Assembly (NCBI RefSeq): GCF_007993795.1
Contig: NZ_CP042476.1
Coordinates: 1,054,001-1,118,000, forward strand
Length of the DNA: 64,000 nt
DNA from: Antarcticibacterium arcticum
Lineage (GTDB): Bacteria > Bacteroidota > Bacteroidia > Flavobacteriales > Flavobacteriaceae
Direction: 5' to 3'
A model generated the notes under the pieces. The model was not told the DNA's origin. It saw nothing but the letters and a program-made list of their open reading frames with translations, and ran no database searches. Shown in pieces: positions 44,948-53,899 of the stretch. Both the position numbers and the translations under genes were made by a program. Numbering within the stretch: the stretch's first letter is position 1; each line of letters opens with the position of its first letter.

Positions 44948-46135
44948 ATGAAAAATATATTGGTAATAAATTCAGGAAGTTCTTCATTAAAATTTCAGCT
45001 TATAAAAATGCCCGATGAAACGGTCCTTGCCTCCGGGCTCGTAGAGCGAATTGGCCAGGAAAGGGGAAAGTTGAGCTATAAATCAGAAAAGTTTTCTGTT
45101 TCTGAAGAAACTGAAGTGCCCAATCATACGGCAGGTTTAAAAGCAGTGACCAAATTGTTAATGGATCCTGAAAATGGGGTGATCAAAGATGCTTCAGAAA
45201 TTAGTGCAATAGGCCACCGGGTAGTTCACGGGGGAGATAAGTTTTCAGAAACCATCGTAATAGATGCAAAAGTAAAGGCCACTATAAAAGAATTGTTTTC
45301 ACTTGCGCCTTTGCACAATCCTCCAAACCTCACCGGAATCGAGGTGGCCGAAGAAATTTTTCCGGGAGCACCCCAGGTAGGGGTTTTTGATACCGCTTTT
45401 CATCGCAGTATTCCTTCCCGTGCCAACCGCTATGCAATTCCCAATTCATTTTATGAGGACCAAAAGATCCAGGTTTACGGGTTTCATGGTACAAGTCATA
45501 AATATGTGAGTGAAAAAGCTATAGAATATTTAGGGAAAGAAAATTCCAAAATAATAAGTGTGCATCTTGGGAATGGTTGTAGTATAACTGCTGTACAAAA
45601 CGGAAAAAGCATTGACCATTCCCTTGGATTTGGCCCTGTTAACGGACTCATTATGGGAACCCGCAGCGGGGATATAGACCAGTCGGTAATTTTCTATCTT
45701 ATCAATCAACTTGGTTATACAGCTCAGGAAGTTAGTGATTTGCTACATCATAAAAGCGGAATGCTGGGACTTACGGGCTACAGCGATCTACGCGATATTG
45801 AGGCCGAGGCCGAAAACGGCAACCGCATTTGCCAGCTTGCCCTGGAGATGAATGCGTACCGTATCAAAAAATACATTGGAGGATACGCTGCAGCAATGAA
45901 TGGTTTGGATGCTGTGATCTTTACAGCAGGTATTGGTGAGAATAGCGATGTGATACGGGCACTTGTTTGTAAGGAAATGGATTTTCTGGGTATTGAATTG
46001 AATGAAGCTGAGAATGGAAAAAGATCTAAAGATTTCAGGGATATAAGCAGCGGCAAATATGGAGTTAAGATTTTGGTAATCCCAACCAATGAAGAACTCG
46101 AGATCGCAAAACAAACTTATGATCTAATCTCATAA
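44948..46135 (+). CDS. ackA: Acetate kinase
   Basis: 395 residues. MKNILVINSGSSSLKFQLI carries the phosphate-binding Asn and Ser cluster; GHRVVHGGDKFSE, FDTAFHRSIP and the FHGTSHKYVS segment are active-site landmarks, with FTAGIGENSDVIR near the C-terminus. It makes ATP from acetyl phosphate, or the reverse. Operon with pta. A terminator follows. Confidence 0.96.
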   Translation: MKNILVINSGSSSLKFQLIKMPDETVLASGLVERIGQERGKLSYKSEKFSVSEETEVPNHTAGLKAVTKLLMDPENGVIKDASEISAIGHRVVHGGDKFSETIVIDAKVKATIKELFSLAPLHNPPNLTGIEVAEEIFPGAPQVGVFDTAFHRSIPSRANRYAIPNSFYEDQKIQVYGFHGTSHKYVSEKAIEYLGKENSKIISVHLGNGCSITAVQNGKSIDHSLGFGPVNGLIMGTRSGDIDQSVIFYLINQLGYTAQEVSDLLHHKSGMLGLTGYSDLRDIEAEAENGNRICQLALEMNAYRIKKYIGGYAAAMNGLDAVIFTAGIGENSDVIRALVCKEMDFLGIELNEAENGKRSKDFRDISSGKYGVKILVIPTNEELEIAKQTYDLIS

Positions 46136-46468
46136 ACATTCTTCCAATTAGAATTAAGATCCTACAAAAGCTACCAAAATAAAAGCACCTGAAAATCTTG
46201 AAAATTTACCTTTAATCCGGGAAATTTTCAGGGTTTTTTTATTTTTCATCAAGCCATCTCACCCATCTACAGGGGTTTAAAAACATAGGAGTGTTTTATT
46301 TTTTTGTCAACATTCGTTTGTTCATAAATTCATAAATATTTGATAATCAAGTATTTAATTAAAATTACTTGTAAACAATTTTCACGTTAACATATCTATA
46401 ACAGTTTATTTTTTTCTACATTTATGCTTTCCAATGGAAAAGTCTACTAACCAAATTACATTGTCACC
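46136..46468. other. 333-bp intergenic region before the ribonucleotide reductase gene
   Basis: After the pta-ackA terminator (46188-46240) the region is AT-rich with an 8-bp tandem copy of TCATAAAT (46322-46337) and a possible -7 box TACATTTA (46417-46424). I looked for a cobalamin riboswitch, which would suit the B12-dependent enzyme downstream, and saw no such conserved core. No ORF or tRNA was seen. Confidence 0.5.
46188..46240 (+). terminator. Terminator after ackA
   Basis: CCTGAAAAT (46188-46196) pairs with ATTTTCAGG (46224-46232), followed by a run of seven T. Confidence 0.75.
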
Positions 46469-49015
46469 ATGAAAATTGAAGCACCCACAGCCCCTGCCAA
46501 AACCTACTCCCAGGATGAAGCATTTAAGGCCTCTCTAACCTATTTTAAGGGAGATGAATTAGCTGCCCGCGTTTGGATCAACAAATACGCGCTAAAAGAT
46601 TCTGATGGGAATCTTTATGAAAGTTCGCCACTTGAAATGCATCAAAGGATTGCCAGGGAAATTGCCCGAATAGAAAAGAATTATCCCAATCCTATGACCG
46701 AGAATGAGGTTTTTGAATTGCTGGATAACTTTAAATATATAGTTCCTCAGGGTAGTCCTATGGCTGGAATTGGTAATAAATACCAAATTGCTTCATTATC
46801 TAACTGTTTTGTAATTGGTAACAGCGGGATGAATGATTCTTATGGAAGTATCATGAAGATTGACCAGGAACAGGTTCAGCTTATGAAGCGGCGAGGTGGT
46901 GTAGGCCATGACCTTTCTCATATAAGGCCTAAAGGGTCGCCCGTAAAAAACTCGGCGCTTACCTCCACCGGACTTGTACCCTTTATGGAAAGGTATTCCA
47001 ATTCTACCAGGGAAGTAGCACAGGATGGTCGTCGTGGGGCTTTAATGCTGTCTGTTTCCATTAACCATCCGGACGCCGAAGATTTTATTGACGCCAAAAT
47101 GGAACAGGGAAAAGTTACCGGTGCCAATGTATCTGTACGAATAGATGATGAATTTATGCAGGCTGTAAAACACAGTTCCTCATATGTACAAAAATTTCCA
47201 ATTCATAGCGATAATCCTAAATATACCAAGGAAATAGAAGCCGGAAAAATATGGGACAAAATTGTTCATAATGCATGGAAATCTGCAGAACCCGGGATCC
47301 TTTTCTGGGATACCATAGTAAGGGAATCTGTGCCAGATTCTTACGCAGATCTTGGATATGAAACTGTTTCAACCAACCCTTGCGGGGAGATCCCGCTTTG
47401 CCCCTACGATTCGTGCAGATTGCTGGCAATTAATTTATTCTCCTATGTTGAGGAGCCATTTACCAAAAAAGCGAGTTTTAATTTTGAGCTATTTAAAAAG
47501 CACGTGGCCGCTGCACAAAGAATAATGGATGATATTATAGATCTTGAACTTGAAAAGATTGATGATATCCTTGGAAAGATAAATGCCGATCCTGAAAATG
47601 AAACTATAAAAGCTGTGGAAAAGAACCTATGGCTTGAAATAAGGAAAAAAGCAAATGAAGGCAGAAGAACGGGAATAGGTATCACTGCAGAGGGTGATAT
47701 GCTTGCAGCCCTGGGTATTGCTTACGGCAGTGAAAAGGGCATCGAATTTTCTGTAGAAGTACATAAAACTCTTGCTATTGAAGCATACCGCGCATCTGTA
47801 TATGCCGCCAAAGAAAGAGGTGCGTTTAGCGTGTATGATTCTGAAAAAGAAAAAAACAATCCTTTTATCCAACGATTAAAGGAAGCCGATGAAAAATTAT
47901 ACTTTGATATGACAGAGTATGGCCGGAGGAATATCGCCCTGCTTACGATCGCGCCAACGGGAACTACCAGTTTAATGACGCAAACAACATCTGGCATCGA
48001 ACCTGTATTTTTACCGGTTTATAAAAGAAGAAGAAAAGTTAATCCCAATGATAAGGAAGCCCGCGTAGATTTTGTTGACGAAACAGGGGATTCCTGGGAA
48101 GAATATGTTGTATTTCATCACAGATTTAAGCAATGGATGGAAGTTAACGGCTTTGAAATAAATAAGAATTACAGTCAAAAGGAATTGGATACACTTGTAA
48201 AAAAATCGCCTTATTATAAGGCCACTTCCAATGACATAGACTGGATGAGCAAGGTTACTATGCAGGGTGCCGTGCAAAAATGGGTAGATCACTCCATTAG
48301 CGTAACTGTGAACCTTCCAAATGAAGCCACAGAGGAACTTGTGGGCCAGCTTTATCTTAAAGCCTGGGAAGTAGGATGTAAAGGAGTTACCGTTTATCGT
48401 GACGGTTCAAGATCTGGGGTGCTTATCTCAAACGAAGAAAAGAAAGAAGAAGCAACATCTTCTGTTTTTCCAACCAAGCGCCCGCAAATTCTCGAAGCAG
48501 ATGTAGTAAGATTTCAAAACAATAAAGAGAAATGGATCGCATTTATTGGCCTTATAGATGGCAGACCTTATGAGATCTTTACCGGTCTGGCTGATGATGA
48601 TGACGGGATCCTTATTCCAAGATGGGTAAATGAGGGACTTATTATAAAGAATAAAGACGAGGAAGGAAATTCCCGCTATGATTTCCAATATGAAAATCAA
48701 CGAGGATATAAAACCACCATTGAAGGATTATCACATAAATTTGATCCTGAATTCTGGAATTATGCCAAACTTATCTCCACTACCCTAAGATATGGTATGC
48801 CCATTGAAAAGGCTGTAGACTTAACAAACAGTCTTCAGCTGGACAATGAATCTATAAACACCTGGAAAAATGGCGTTGCCCGCGCTTTAAAAAGATATGT
48901 TGCGGATGGTACTGAGGCCAAAGGCCAAAAATGTTCAAATTGCGGCTCCAAGAATCTTATTTACCAGGAAGGATGCCTTACATGTCCCGATTGCGGCTCA
49001 TCAAAATGCGGATAA
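46469..49015 (+). CDS. nrdJ: Adenosylcobalamin-dependent (class II) ribonucleotide reductase
   Basis: 848 residues. NPCGEIPLCPYDSCRLLAIN holds the active-site Cys/Glu pattern of ribonucleotide reductases; FVIGNSGMNDSYGSIMK, MKRRGGVGHD and IAPTGTTSLMTQTTSGIEP are typical of the B12-dependent class. The C-terminal region ends with a Cys-rich tail (CSNCGSKNLI, GCLTCPDCGSSKCG) that probably binds zinc and carries the redox Cys pair. It reduces ribonucleotides for DNA synthesis using adenosylcobalamin, so it needs B12 but no oxygen. No nrdA/nrdB gene is in this window. A terminator follows. Confidence 0.93.
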   Translation: MKIEAPTAPAKTYSQDEAFKASLTYFKGDELAARVWINKYALKDSDGNLYESSPLEMHQRIAREIARIEKNYPNPMTENEVFELLDNFKYIVPQGSPMAGIGNKYQIASLSNCFVIGNSGMNDSYGSIMKIDQEQVQLMKRRGGVGHDLSHIRPKGSPVKNSALTSTGLVPFMERYSNSTREVAQDGRRGALMLSVSINHPDAEDFIDAKMEQGKVTGANVSVRIDDEFMQAVKHSSSYVQKFPIHSDNPKYTKEIEAGKIWDKIVHNAWKSAEPGILFWDTIVRESVPDSYADLGYETVSTNPCGEIPLCPYDSCRLLAINLFSYVEEPFTKKASFNFELFKKHVAAAQRIMDDIIDLELEKIDDILGKINADPENETIKAVEKNLWLEIRKKANEGRRTGIGITAEGDMLAALGIAYGSEKGIEFSVEVHKTLAIEAYRASVYAAKERGAFSVYDSEKEKNNPFIQRLKEADEKLYFDMTEYGRRNIALLTIAPTGTTSLMTQTTSGIEPVFLPVYKRRRKVNPNDKEARVDFVDETGDSWEEYVVFHHRFKQWMEVNGFEINKNYSQKELDTLVKKSPYYKATSNDIDWMSKVTMQGAVQKWVDHSISVTVNLPNEATEELVGQLYLKAWEVGCKGVTVYRDGSRSGVLISNEEKKEEATSSVFPTKRPQILEADVVRFQNNKEKWIAFIGLIDGRPYEIFTGLADDDDGILIPRWVNEGLIIKNKDEEGNSRYDFQYENQRGYKTTIEGLSHKFDPEFWNYAKLISTTLRYGMPIEKAVDLTNSLQLDNESINTWKNGVARALKRYVADGTEAKGQKCSNCGSKNLIYQEGCLTCPDCGSSKCG

Positions 49016-49023
49016 ATTGGAAT

Positions 49024-49051
49024 TGAGATATGAGTATTGAGTATTGAGATT
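49024..49051 (+). repeat. Four tandem copies of a 7-bp unit
   Basis: TGAGATA, TGAGTAT, TGAGTAT, TGAGATT lie end to end just after the nrdJ stop. A small simple-sequence repeat between gene and terminator, of a type I recall from intergenic DNA of flavobacteria. Confidence 0.6.
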
Positions 49052-49069
49052 TTTAATTATAATAATTAA

Positions 49070-49103
49070 AAAAGGGAGCGAGGTTAAAAACTCGCTCCCT
49101 TTT
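49070..49103 (+). terminator. Strong terminator after nrdJ
   Basis: Perfect 13-bp stem AAAAGGGAGCGAG (49070-49082) and CTCGCTCCCTTTT (49091-49103). Confidence 0.85.
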
Positions 49104-49203
49104 AAGTTTCAATAGTTTTTTAAGCTTTTAAATATCTTTATTTCTTCTCAAACTTAATCACTATTTTTTCTCATAACTACATTCGCCCTACTCTTAAATT
49201 AAT

Positions 49204-50397
49204 CTATTCGACAATATACATTTCATTACTTGCCTTGATATAATCCTGCGGATTGAACGTAGATTCAAAACTGTTTTTTACCAGGTCCAGTTTTAGGTCA
49301 AGTTGTGCTACCCTGTCTTTAAGGTTCTCATCGTTCCTGTATTTACTAATAAGGGTCTTATATTTTGAAAGATTTTCCATTATGCGAAAAGTAACCGTTC
49401 CAAACCTGATCTTTAAATTTTGTACCGTCACCATCTGGTTGTAATATTCCTGTTTCCAGTTTTCGGGGTTTCTGTTCTTTTCTTCTGCGATCTTATTCTC
49501 CGCGATCTTAGAAATATTTAAAATATACTGGGTTCTTTTTTTCGCATCGGTCTCATCTGTAAAATTTTTCTGAAATTCAGCTCGGTCTACTCCCAAAATT
49601 TCAACAATGTTTTTTTCCATTGCCTTATGTTGAAGCTCTTTTAACTCATCAAGACTTTTTGTAATAGCTTTCCATTCTGTCTCAATAAGATCCTTATCAT
49701 GGGTAAACTGTGATACAGTTGTGGTGAGTTTGAACATTTTGAGGCTTTTTTCCCTTAGGTCCCTGTCTCGTTTTCCCAGAGAATTAATAAAAGAACCTAT
49801 TCCATCAAATAAACTTCCCGCAAACATCCCTGTGAAAGGGGTTCCTTCAGCTAAATTACCGGTAACATTAAGTATATGGCTCAATGCGGCAAGCCTGGCT
49901 TCATCCTTTTTATTGGATTCTATATATTTTTCAAATTCCTTAAACCAAGCAGCATAGCCCCCATAGGTCATAGGATTACTTACCCTGTCCAGCGTAGTAT
50001 AAAATTCCCGGGAACTATTGAAAAGATTAAGAGGCTTAATTTCCCGCTCCATGGAAGCCAGATTAAGCACGGCCGAGCTGTAGTTGTATTTATATACCGA
50101 AACTACATTCTTATCAAGTTCAGATTGTTTTTCCTCAAGGATCTGGACGCGTTGTACTAATTTTTCAACTTTTTCAGCAGAAGAGCTGGTATTTTTTAAA
50201 CTTTCATCCAGGCTGCTTATTTTAGAATCGATCTCCTTGATTCTGAAATCAAGATTTTCCCTTTGAATAAGGCGTTCCCTATTTAGTTCTGTTAAAACCA
50301 GGTCTGTAACCGACCGGTTTTCATCAGTTATTTGCCCTATAGAAATAAAGGGAAGAAATGCACAAATAATTAAAATTATAAAATTCGATTTTTTCAT
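49204..50397 (-). CDS. Secreted coiled-coil protein of unknown function
   Basis: 397 residues with a Sec signal peptide (MKKSNFIILIICAFLPFISIGQ). Residues about 35-105 are a strong coiled coil (ENLDFRIKEIDSKISSLDES, then KVEKLVQRVQILEEKQSELD) and more helices follow to the end. A hydrophobic segment near residue 195 (FTGMFAGSLFDGIGSFINS) could be membrane-active or buried. I do not recognise the family. It lies alone on the minus strand beside a small membrane protein gene. Confidence 0.7.
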   Translation of the reverse strand: MKKSNFIILIICAFLPFISIGQITDENRSVTDLVLTELNRERLIQRENLDFRIKEIDSKISSLDESLKNTSSSAEKVEKLVQRVQILEEKQSELDKNVVSVYKYNYSSAVLNLASMEREIKPLNLFNSSREFYTTLDRVSNPMTYGGYAAWFKEFEKYIESNKKDEARLAALSHILNVTGNLAEGTPFTGMFAGSLFDGIGSFINSLGKRDRDLREKSLKMFKLTTTVSQFTHDKDLIETEWKAITKSLDELKELQHKAMEKNIVEILGVDRAEFQKNFTDETDAKKRTQYILNISKIAENKIAEEKNRNPENWKQEYYNQMVTVQNLKIRFGTVTFRIMENLSKYKTLISKYRNDENLKDRVAQLDLKLDLVKNSFESTFNPQDYIKASNEMYIVE

Positions 50398-50531
50398 CTA
50401 CCGTTGATTTTAAACTGCTAGTTAATAACGCCGTAGAGGCTATCATATTTTATGCCGTAATATTAGCTAAATATATTGGAATTTAATTTTCCTGCAAGTT
50501 TCTTAAAAATTCCGGTGATTTTTACTTAGGA

Positions 50532-50963
50532 TCATTGACGGTGCCATTTTCTTGTAAACCACCAAACGGCAGCCTGCAGGAAAAATGTCAAAAGGAATAG
50601 AACAGCAAAATTCTGTAAGGTTTTTAAAAGAGCGAATAACAATGGATCTTTTATTAGGCTTCCTGTCTCATAAAGCTTTGCAATTTCCAAAAGGAAAAAA
50701 CCAAAAACAACCGCTGATACCAGGAGAAAAACATTAGTAAATTTAAAAAAGAAATTTCCCTTACTGGACCATTTATAAAATATGGCCATACTTACCAAAA
50801 CCACCCAGGTAAGCCAGATACTTAGCAAGTATTCTGATAATTTTTGATCTGCTATCAAAATTGTTTCTCCATTTAATAATACACATAACATCCAATAAGC
50901 AGATAAAATTGGATATAAGGTTACCAAAACAGTCAGGCACAAAAGAATTATTTTTCTACTCAT
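50532..50963 (-). CDS. Small membrane protein of unknown function
   Basis: About 143 residues from the ATG at 50961-50963 (MSRKIILLCLTVLV); an ATG ten codons upstream (50993) is also possible. Four membrane helices (about 5-28, 47-65, 74-95, 112-135). The tail RKWHRQ is basic. No family recognised. Confidence 0.6.
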   Translation of the reverse strand: MSRKIILLCLTVLVTLYPILSAYWMLCVLLNGETILIADQKLSEYLLSIWLTWVVLVSMAIFYKWSSKGNFFFKFTNVFLLVSAVVFGFFLLEIAKLYETGSLIKDPLLFALLKTLQNFAVLFLLTFFLQAAVWWFTRKWHRQ

Positions 50964-51071
50964 ACACTTACCTGTAAAATGCTTTTCATTCAAATTTTTC
51001 CCAATAAATATGTTAATAAAGACCTAAATATTTAGTATCTTAGAAAGAAAAACATTTTTATCTCCCAAGTT

Positions 51072-52331
51072 ATGAAAACTATCAAAAAATTTATTTTATC
51101 TCCCCCATTAATTTTGTTTTTGGGAATTCTTACCATGCTTCCCTTCCATAGGATTAACGCTCAGGAATTTGTAGAGTATAAAGGTATAGTTGTAGAAAGT
51201 GGAAACGGAAACCCAATAGCCGCTGCATTTCTCTCGGTTAACGGAACAAACATTTCTACGGTAACCAATAGTGAGGGGGAGTTCTCCCTGAAAATTCCCG
51301 TAAATATCTCTTCAGCCACAGTCTCTATCTCGAATCTTGGATTTCAAAGCAAAACTTATCCTCTTAGTTTTTTTAATTCCAACAATACCAGGATTGAATT
51401 GAATGAGACTTTAGAGGAACTATCTGAAGTTAATATTTTCACGGCTACAGATGCTAAAACCCTTGTGAGGAATATGTTTGCCAAAGCAGGTGATAATTAT
51501 TTGAATGAGCCTGTGCTAATGAATTCATTTTACAGAGAGTCTATCAAAAAAGGCCGTCGAAATGTTTCGCTTACAGAGGCGGTACTTAAAATTTATAAGA
51601 GACCTTATACTGCCACCGGGCGCGATGAAATATCCATTACCAAGGCCCGTAAAAGCGTAGATTATGAAAGGTTGGACACCATGGCCCTAAAATTAAGAGG
51701 AGGCCCTTTTAACACCCTTTACAGCGATATTATTAAATATCCCGAATATCTTTTTAATGTAGAGCAAATGGATGAGTACACCTTTAATTTTGGTTCTCCC
51801 GCCCGAATAAATAACAGGTATTTATATGTTGTAAATTTTGAAATGGTAGATAAACGATTGCCCTGGTATTATGGGGAATTATATATTGATGCGCAAACAA
51901 ATGCCCTCGTAAAGGCCAATTACCATCTCAATGTAGATAACCGTACAGTTGCAAGTAATATGTTTGTAAGGAAAAAACCCGGCGGGGTAAAAGTTTATCC
52001 TGTGAGAGTTGAATATCAGGTAGATTACCGCGAAACTGGCGGAAAATGGTATTACGGCTACGGCAGTGCAGAACTGGAATTTGTGGTTAACTGGAAAAGA
52101 AAATTATTCAATTCCCGCTATACCGTAAACAGTGAAATGGCGGTGACGGACTGGCAGGTAAATCCGGGAGACCGGGTGCGAAGGGATGATAGCTTTATTA
52201 GTCCCGCTGTTATTATGACGGATGATGTTTCAGGGTTTTCTGATGAGCAGTTTTGGGGTTCCAATAATATTATAGAACCAGAAAAATCAATTCAGAATGC
52301 TATAGAAAAAATCCAGAAGAGTATTCAATAG
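51072..52331 (+). CDS. Secreted protein with carboxypeptidase-regulatory-like domain
   Basis: 419 residues with a signal peptide-like N-terminus (residues 1-30, hydrophobic core LILFLGILTMLPF). Residues about 35-115 form a CarboxypepD_reg-like beta-sandwich (EYKGIVVESGNGNPIAAAFL, then STVTNSEGEFSLKIP), as found at the start of many Bacteroidota outer-membrane proteins. The rest is beta-rich (KRPYTATGRDEISITKARKS, PWYYGELYIDAQTNALVKAN) and resembles DUF5686-type proteins without their barrel. Probably an envelope protein; no TonB-receptor barrel is present. A terminator follows. Confidence 0.75.
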   Translation: MKTIKKFILSPPLILFLGILTMLPFHRINAQEFVEYKGIVVESGNGNPIAAAFLSVNGTNISTVTNSEGEFSLKIPVNISSATVSISNLGFQSKTYPLSFFNSNNTRIELNETLEELSEVNIFTATDAKTLVRNMFAKAGDNYLNEPVLMNSFYRESIKKGRRNVSLTEAVLKIYKRPYTATGRDEISITKARKSVDYERLDTMALKLRGGPFNTLYSDIIKYPEYLFNVEQMDEYTFNFGSPARINNRYLYVVNFEMVDKRLPWYYGELYIDAQTNALVKANYHLNVDNRTVASNMFVRKKPGGVKVYPVRVEYQVDYRETGGKWYYGYGSAELEFVVNWKRKLFNSRYTVNSEMAVTDWQVNPGDRVRRDDSFISPAVIMTDDVSGFSDEQFWGSNNIIEPEKSIQNAIEKIQKSIQ

Positions 52332-52345
52332 TTAAATGTTGAAAT

Positions 52346-52396
52346 AAGTGGGGATCCGGGAAGAGTTTATTTTTGGATCTCCACTTTTTTTTTTCA
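52346..52396. terminator. Terminator between the regulatory-domain protein and malQ
   Basis: AAGTGGGGATCC (52346-52357) pairs with GGATCTCCACTT (52375-52386) with one G-T pair, followed by a run of T. It ends the plus-strand gene; A-rich sequence on the other side gives some bidirectional potential for malQ. Confidence 0.8.
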
Positions 52397-52402
52397 AAAT
52401 TG

Positions 52403-53899
52403 TCACCCTCTTCCAAACAATTCATTAAGAACCTTTAATTCTACCACTTTTTGAATGGAAAGTTGATCATAGGTTAATCTCCAGGTCCAGTTTCCCTTGG
52501 TGCTTCCTGGAATATTCATCACTGCTTCACTTCCCAATCCAAGTATATCCTGCATAGGGATAATAGCCAGCTTTGAGACTGAGGCCAGGGCCATTCTGTG
52601 AAGTTGTGTATTTACATTTTTAGAAGTAATATTTTTTCCGGTATACTCCTTTAAATGTCTCTTAGTTCGGGAATCGGCCCCTTCATACCATCCCAATACG
52701 GTATTATTATCATGAGTACCGGTATAAACAATGCTGTGGGGAATATGGTTAAAAGGCAAATAGGGATTTTTTGCTTTATCATCTCCAAATGCAAATAAAA
52801 GAACATTCATTCCCGGAAAATTAAAATCGGCAATAAGGTCATAGACTCCCTGATCCAGAGAACCAAGATCTTCTGCTATAAAAGGCATATGTGGAATTTC
52901 CTTTTGGAGCGTCTTAAAAAAATCATGTCCGGGCGCTTTTACCCATTTTCCGTTTTGTGCCGTCTTATCTCCCGCAGGGACTTCCCAGTATGCAGAAAAT
53001 CCCCTAAAATGATCCAGTCTTACTACATCAAATAACAATAGATTTTGCTTTATTCTTTGAATCCACCAATCAAACCTGTTTGCTTTAAGCTCTTTCCAAT
53101 TATATACGGGGGTTCCCCATAATTGACCGGTCTCACTAAAATAATCAGGTGGCACGCCCGATATTTTTGATGGGAATTTAGATTTATTCAGCTTGAAATA
53201 TCTGGAATTTGTCCAGCAATCTGCGCTATCGTGATTTACATATATAGGAATATCCCCAATAATTTGTATCTGATTCTGTTGCGCATAAGACCTCAATGGT
53301 AACCATTGTGAAAAAAACAGGAATTGGTTAAATTTTACCCTCTCAATAGCAGATTTAAATTCCTTTCTCCCTTGTTTTAAACCTTCAGCAGTTCTATCCC
53401 TATAGGGAACGGGCCAGGTAAACCAGGGGGTATTATATGTATCGTGCAATACTTTAAATAAACTGTAATCCTCCAGCCAATCTCTATGTGTTTTAACGAA
53501 AGTTTTAAACTTTTGAAGGTTAATTTTATTTCTTTTAAAGTTATGGTAAGCCGCTTCTAAAATTTCTTCTTTAAACAGGCTCACCTGCTTAAAGTTGACC
53601 TTATCCTGCTGGGAAACCTCTGGTATATTAAAATCCTGAAGGTTTATAAAACCTTCTTTCTCCAGAAACTCAGGACTTATAAGAAGCGTATTTCCAGCAA
53701 AAGCGGAATAACTGCTATAAGGAGAATGGCTATAGGCATCATCTGTTGGATTTAATGGTAATACCTGCCAGTATTTAATTGCAGATGCCTCCAGGAAATC
53801 TATAAACTCATAGGCCTCAGGTCCCATGTCACCAATTCCAAAGGGAGAAGGCAAAGAAGTAACATGTAATAAGATCCCACTACTCCTTTTTAAGTCCAT
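52403..53899 (-). CDS. malQ: 4-alpha-glucanotransferase (amylomaltase)
   Basis: About 498 residues from the ATG at 53897-53899 (MDLKRSSGILLHVTSLPS), the usual MalQ opening; longer in-frame starts would run through treY. GH77 motifs are VVRLDHFRGF (catalytic nucleophile Asp), FIAEDLGSL (acid/base Glu) and TGTHDNNTV. It disproportionates maltodextrins, lengthening short chains. Its start lies 10 nt inside the end of treY, so it is translated as the last gene of the treZ-GH57-treY-malQ operon. Confidence 0.93.
   Translation of the reverse strand: MDLKRSSGILLHVTSLPSPFGIGDMGPEAYEFIDFLEASAIKYWQVLPLNPTDDAYSHSPYSSYSAFAGNTLLISPEFLEKEGFINLQDFNIPEVSQQDKVNFKQVSLFKEEILEAAYHNFKRNKINLQKFKTFVKTHRDWLEDYSLFKVLHDTYNTPWFTWPVPYRDRTAEGLKQGRKEFKSAIERVKFNQFLFFSQWLPLRSYAQQNQIQIIGDIPIYVNHDSADCWTNSRYFKLNKSKFPSKISGVPPDYFSETGQLWGTPVYNWKELKANRFDWWIQRIKQNLLLFDVVRLDHFRGFSAYWEVPAGDKTAQNGKWVKAPGHDFFKTLQKEIPHMPFIAEDLGSLDQGVYDLIADFNFPGMNVLLFAFGDDKAKNPYLPFNHIPHSIVYTGTHDNNTVLGWYEGADSRTKRHLKEYTGKNITSKNVNTQLHRMALASVSKLAIIPMQDILGLGSEAVMNIPGSTKGNWTWRLTYDQLSIQKVVELKVLNELFGRG

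Noticed and set aside
46366..46380. TTACTTGTAAAC resembling the XRE/M14 dyads
   Set aside because: The arms are separated by 2 rather than 4 bases and it is a single copy, so it does not fit the array consensus.
46241..46468. Possible cobalamin riboswitch before nrdJ
   Set aside because: No conserved B12-box or core pairing was recognised in this AT-rich stretch; reported only as an intergenic region.
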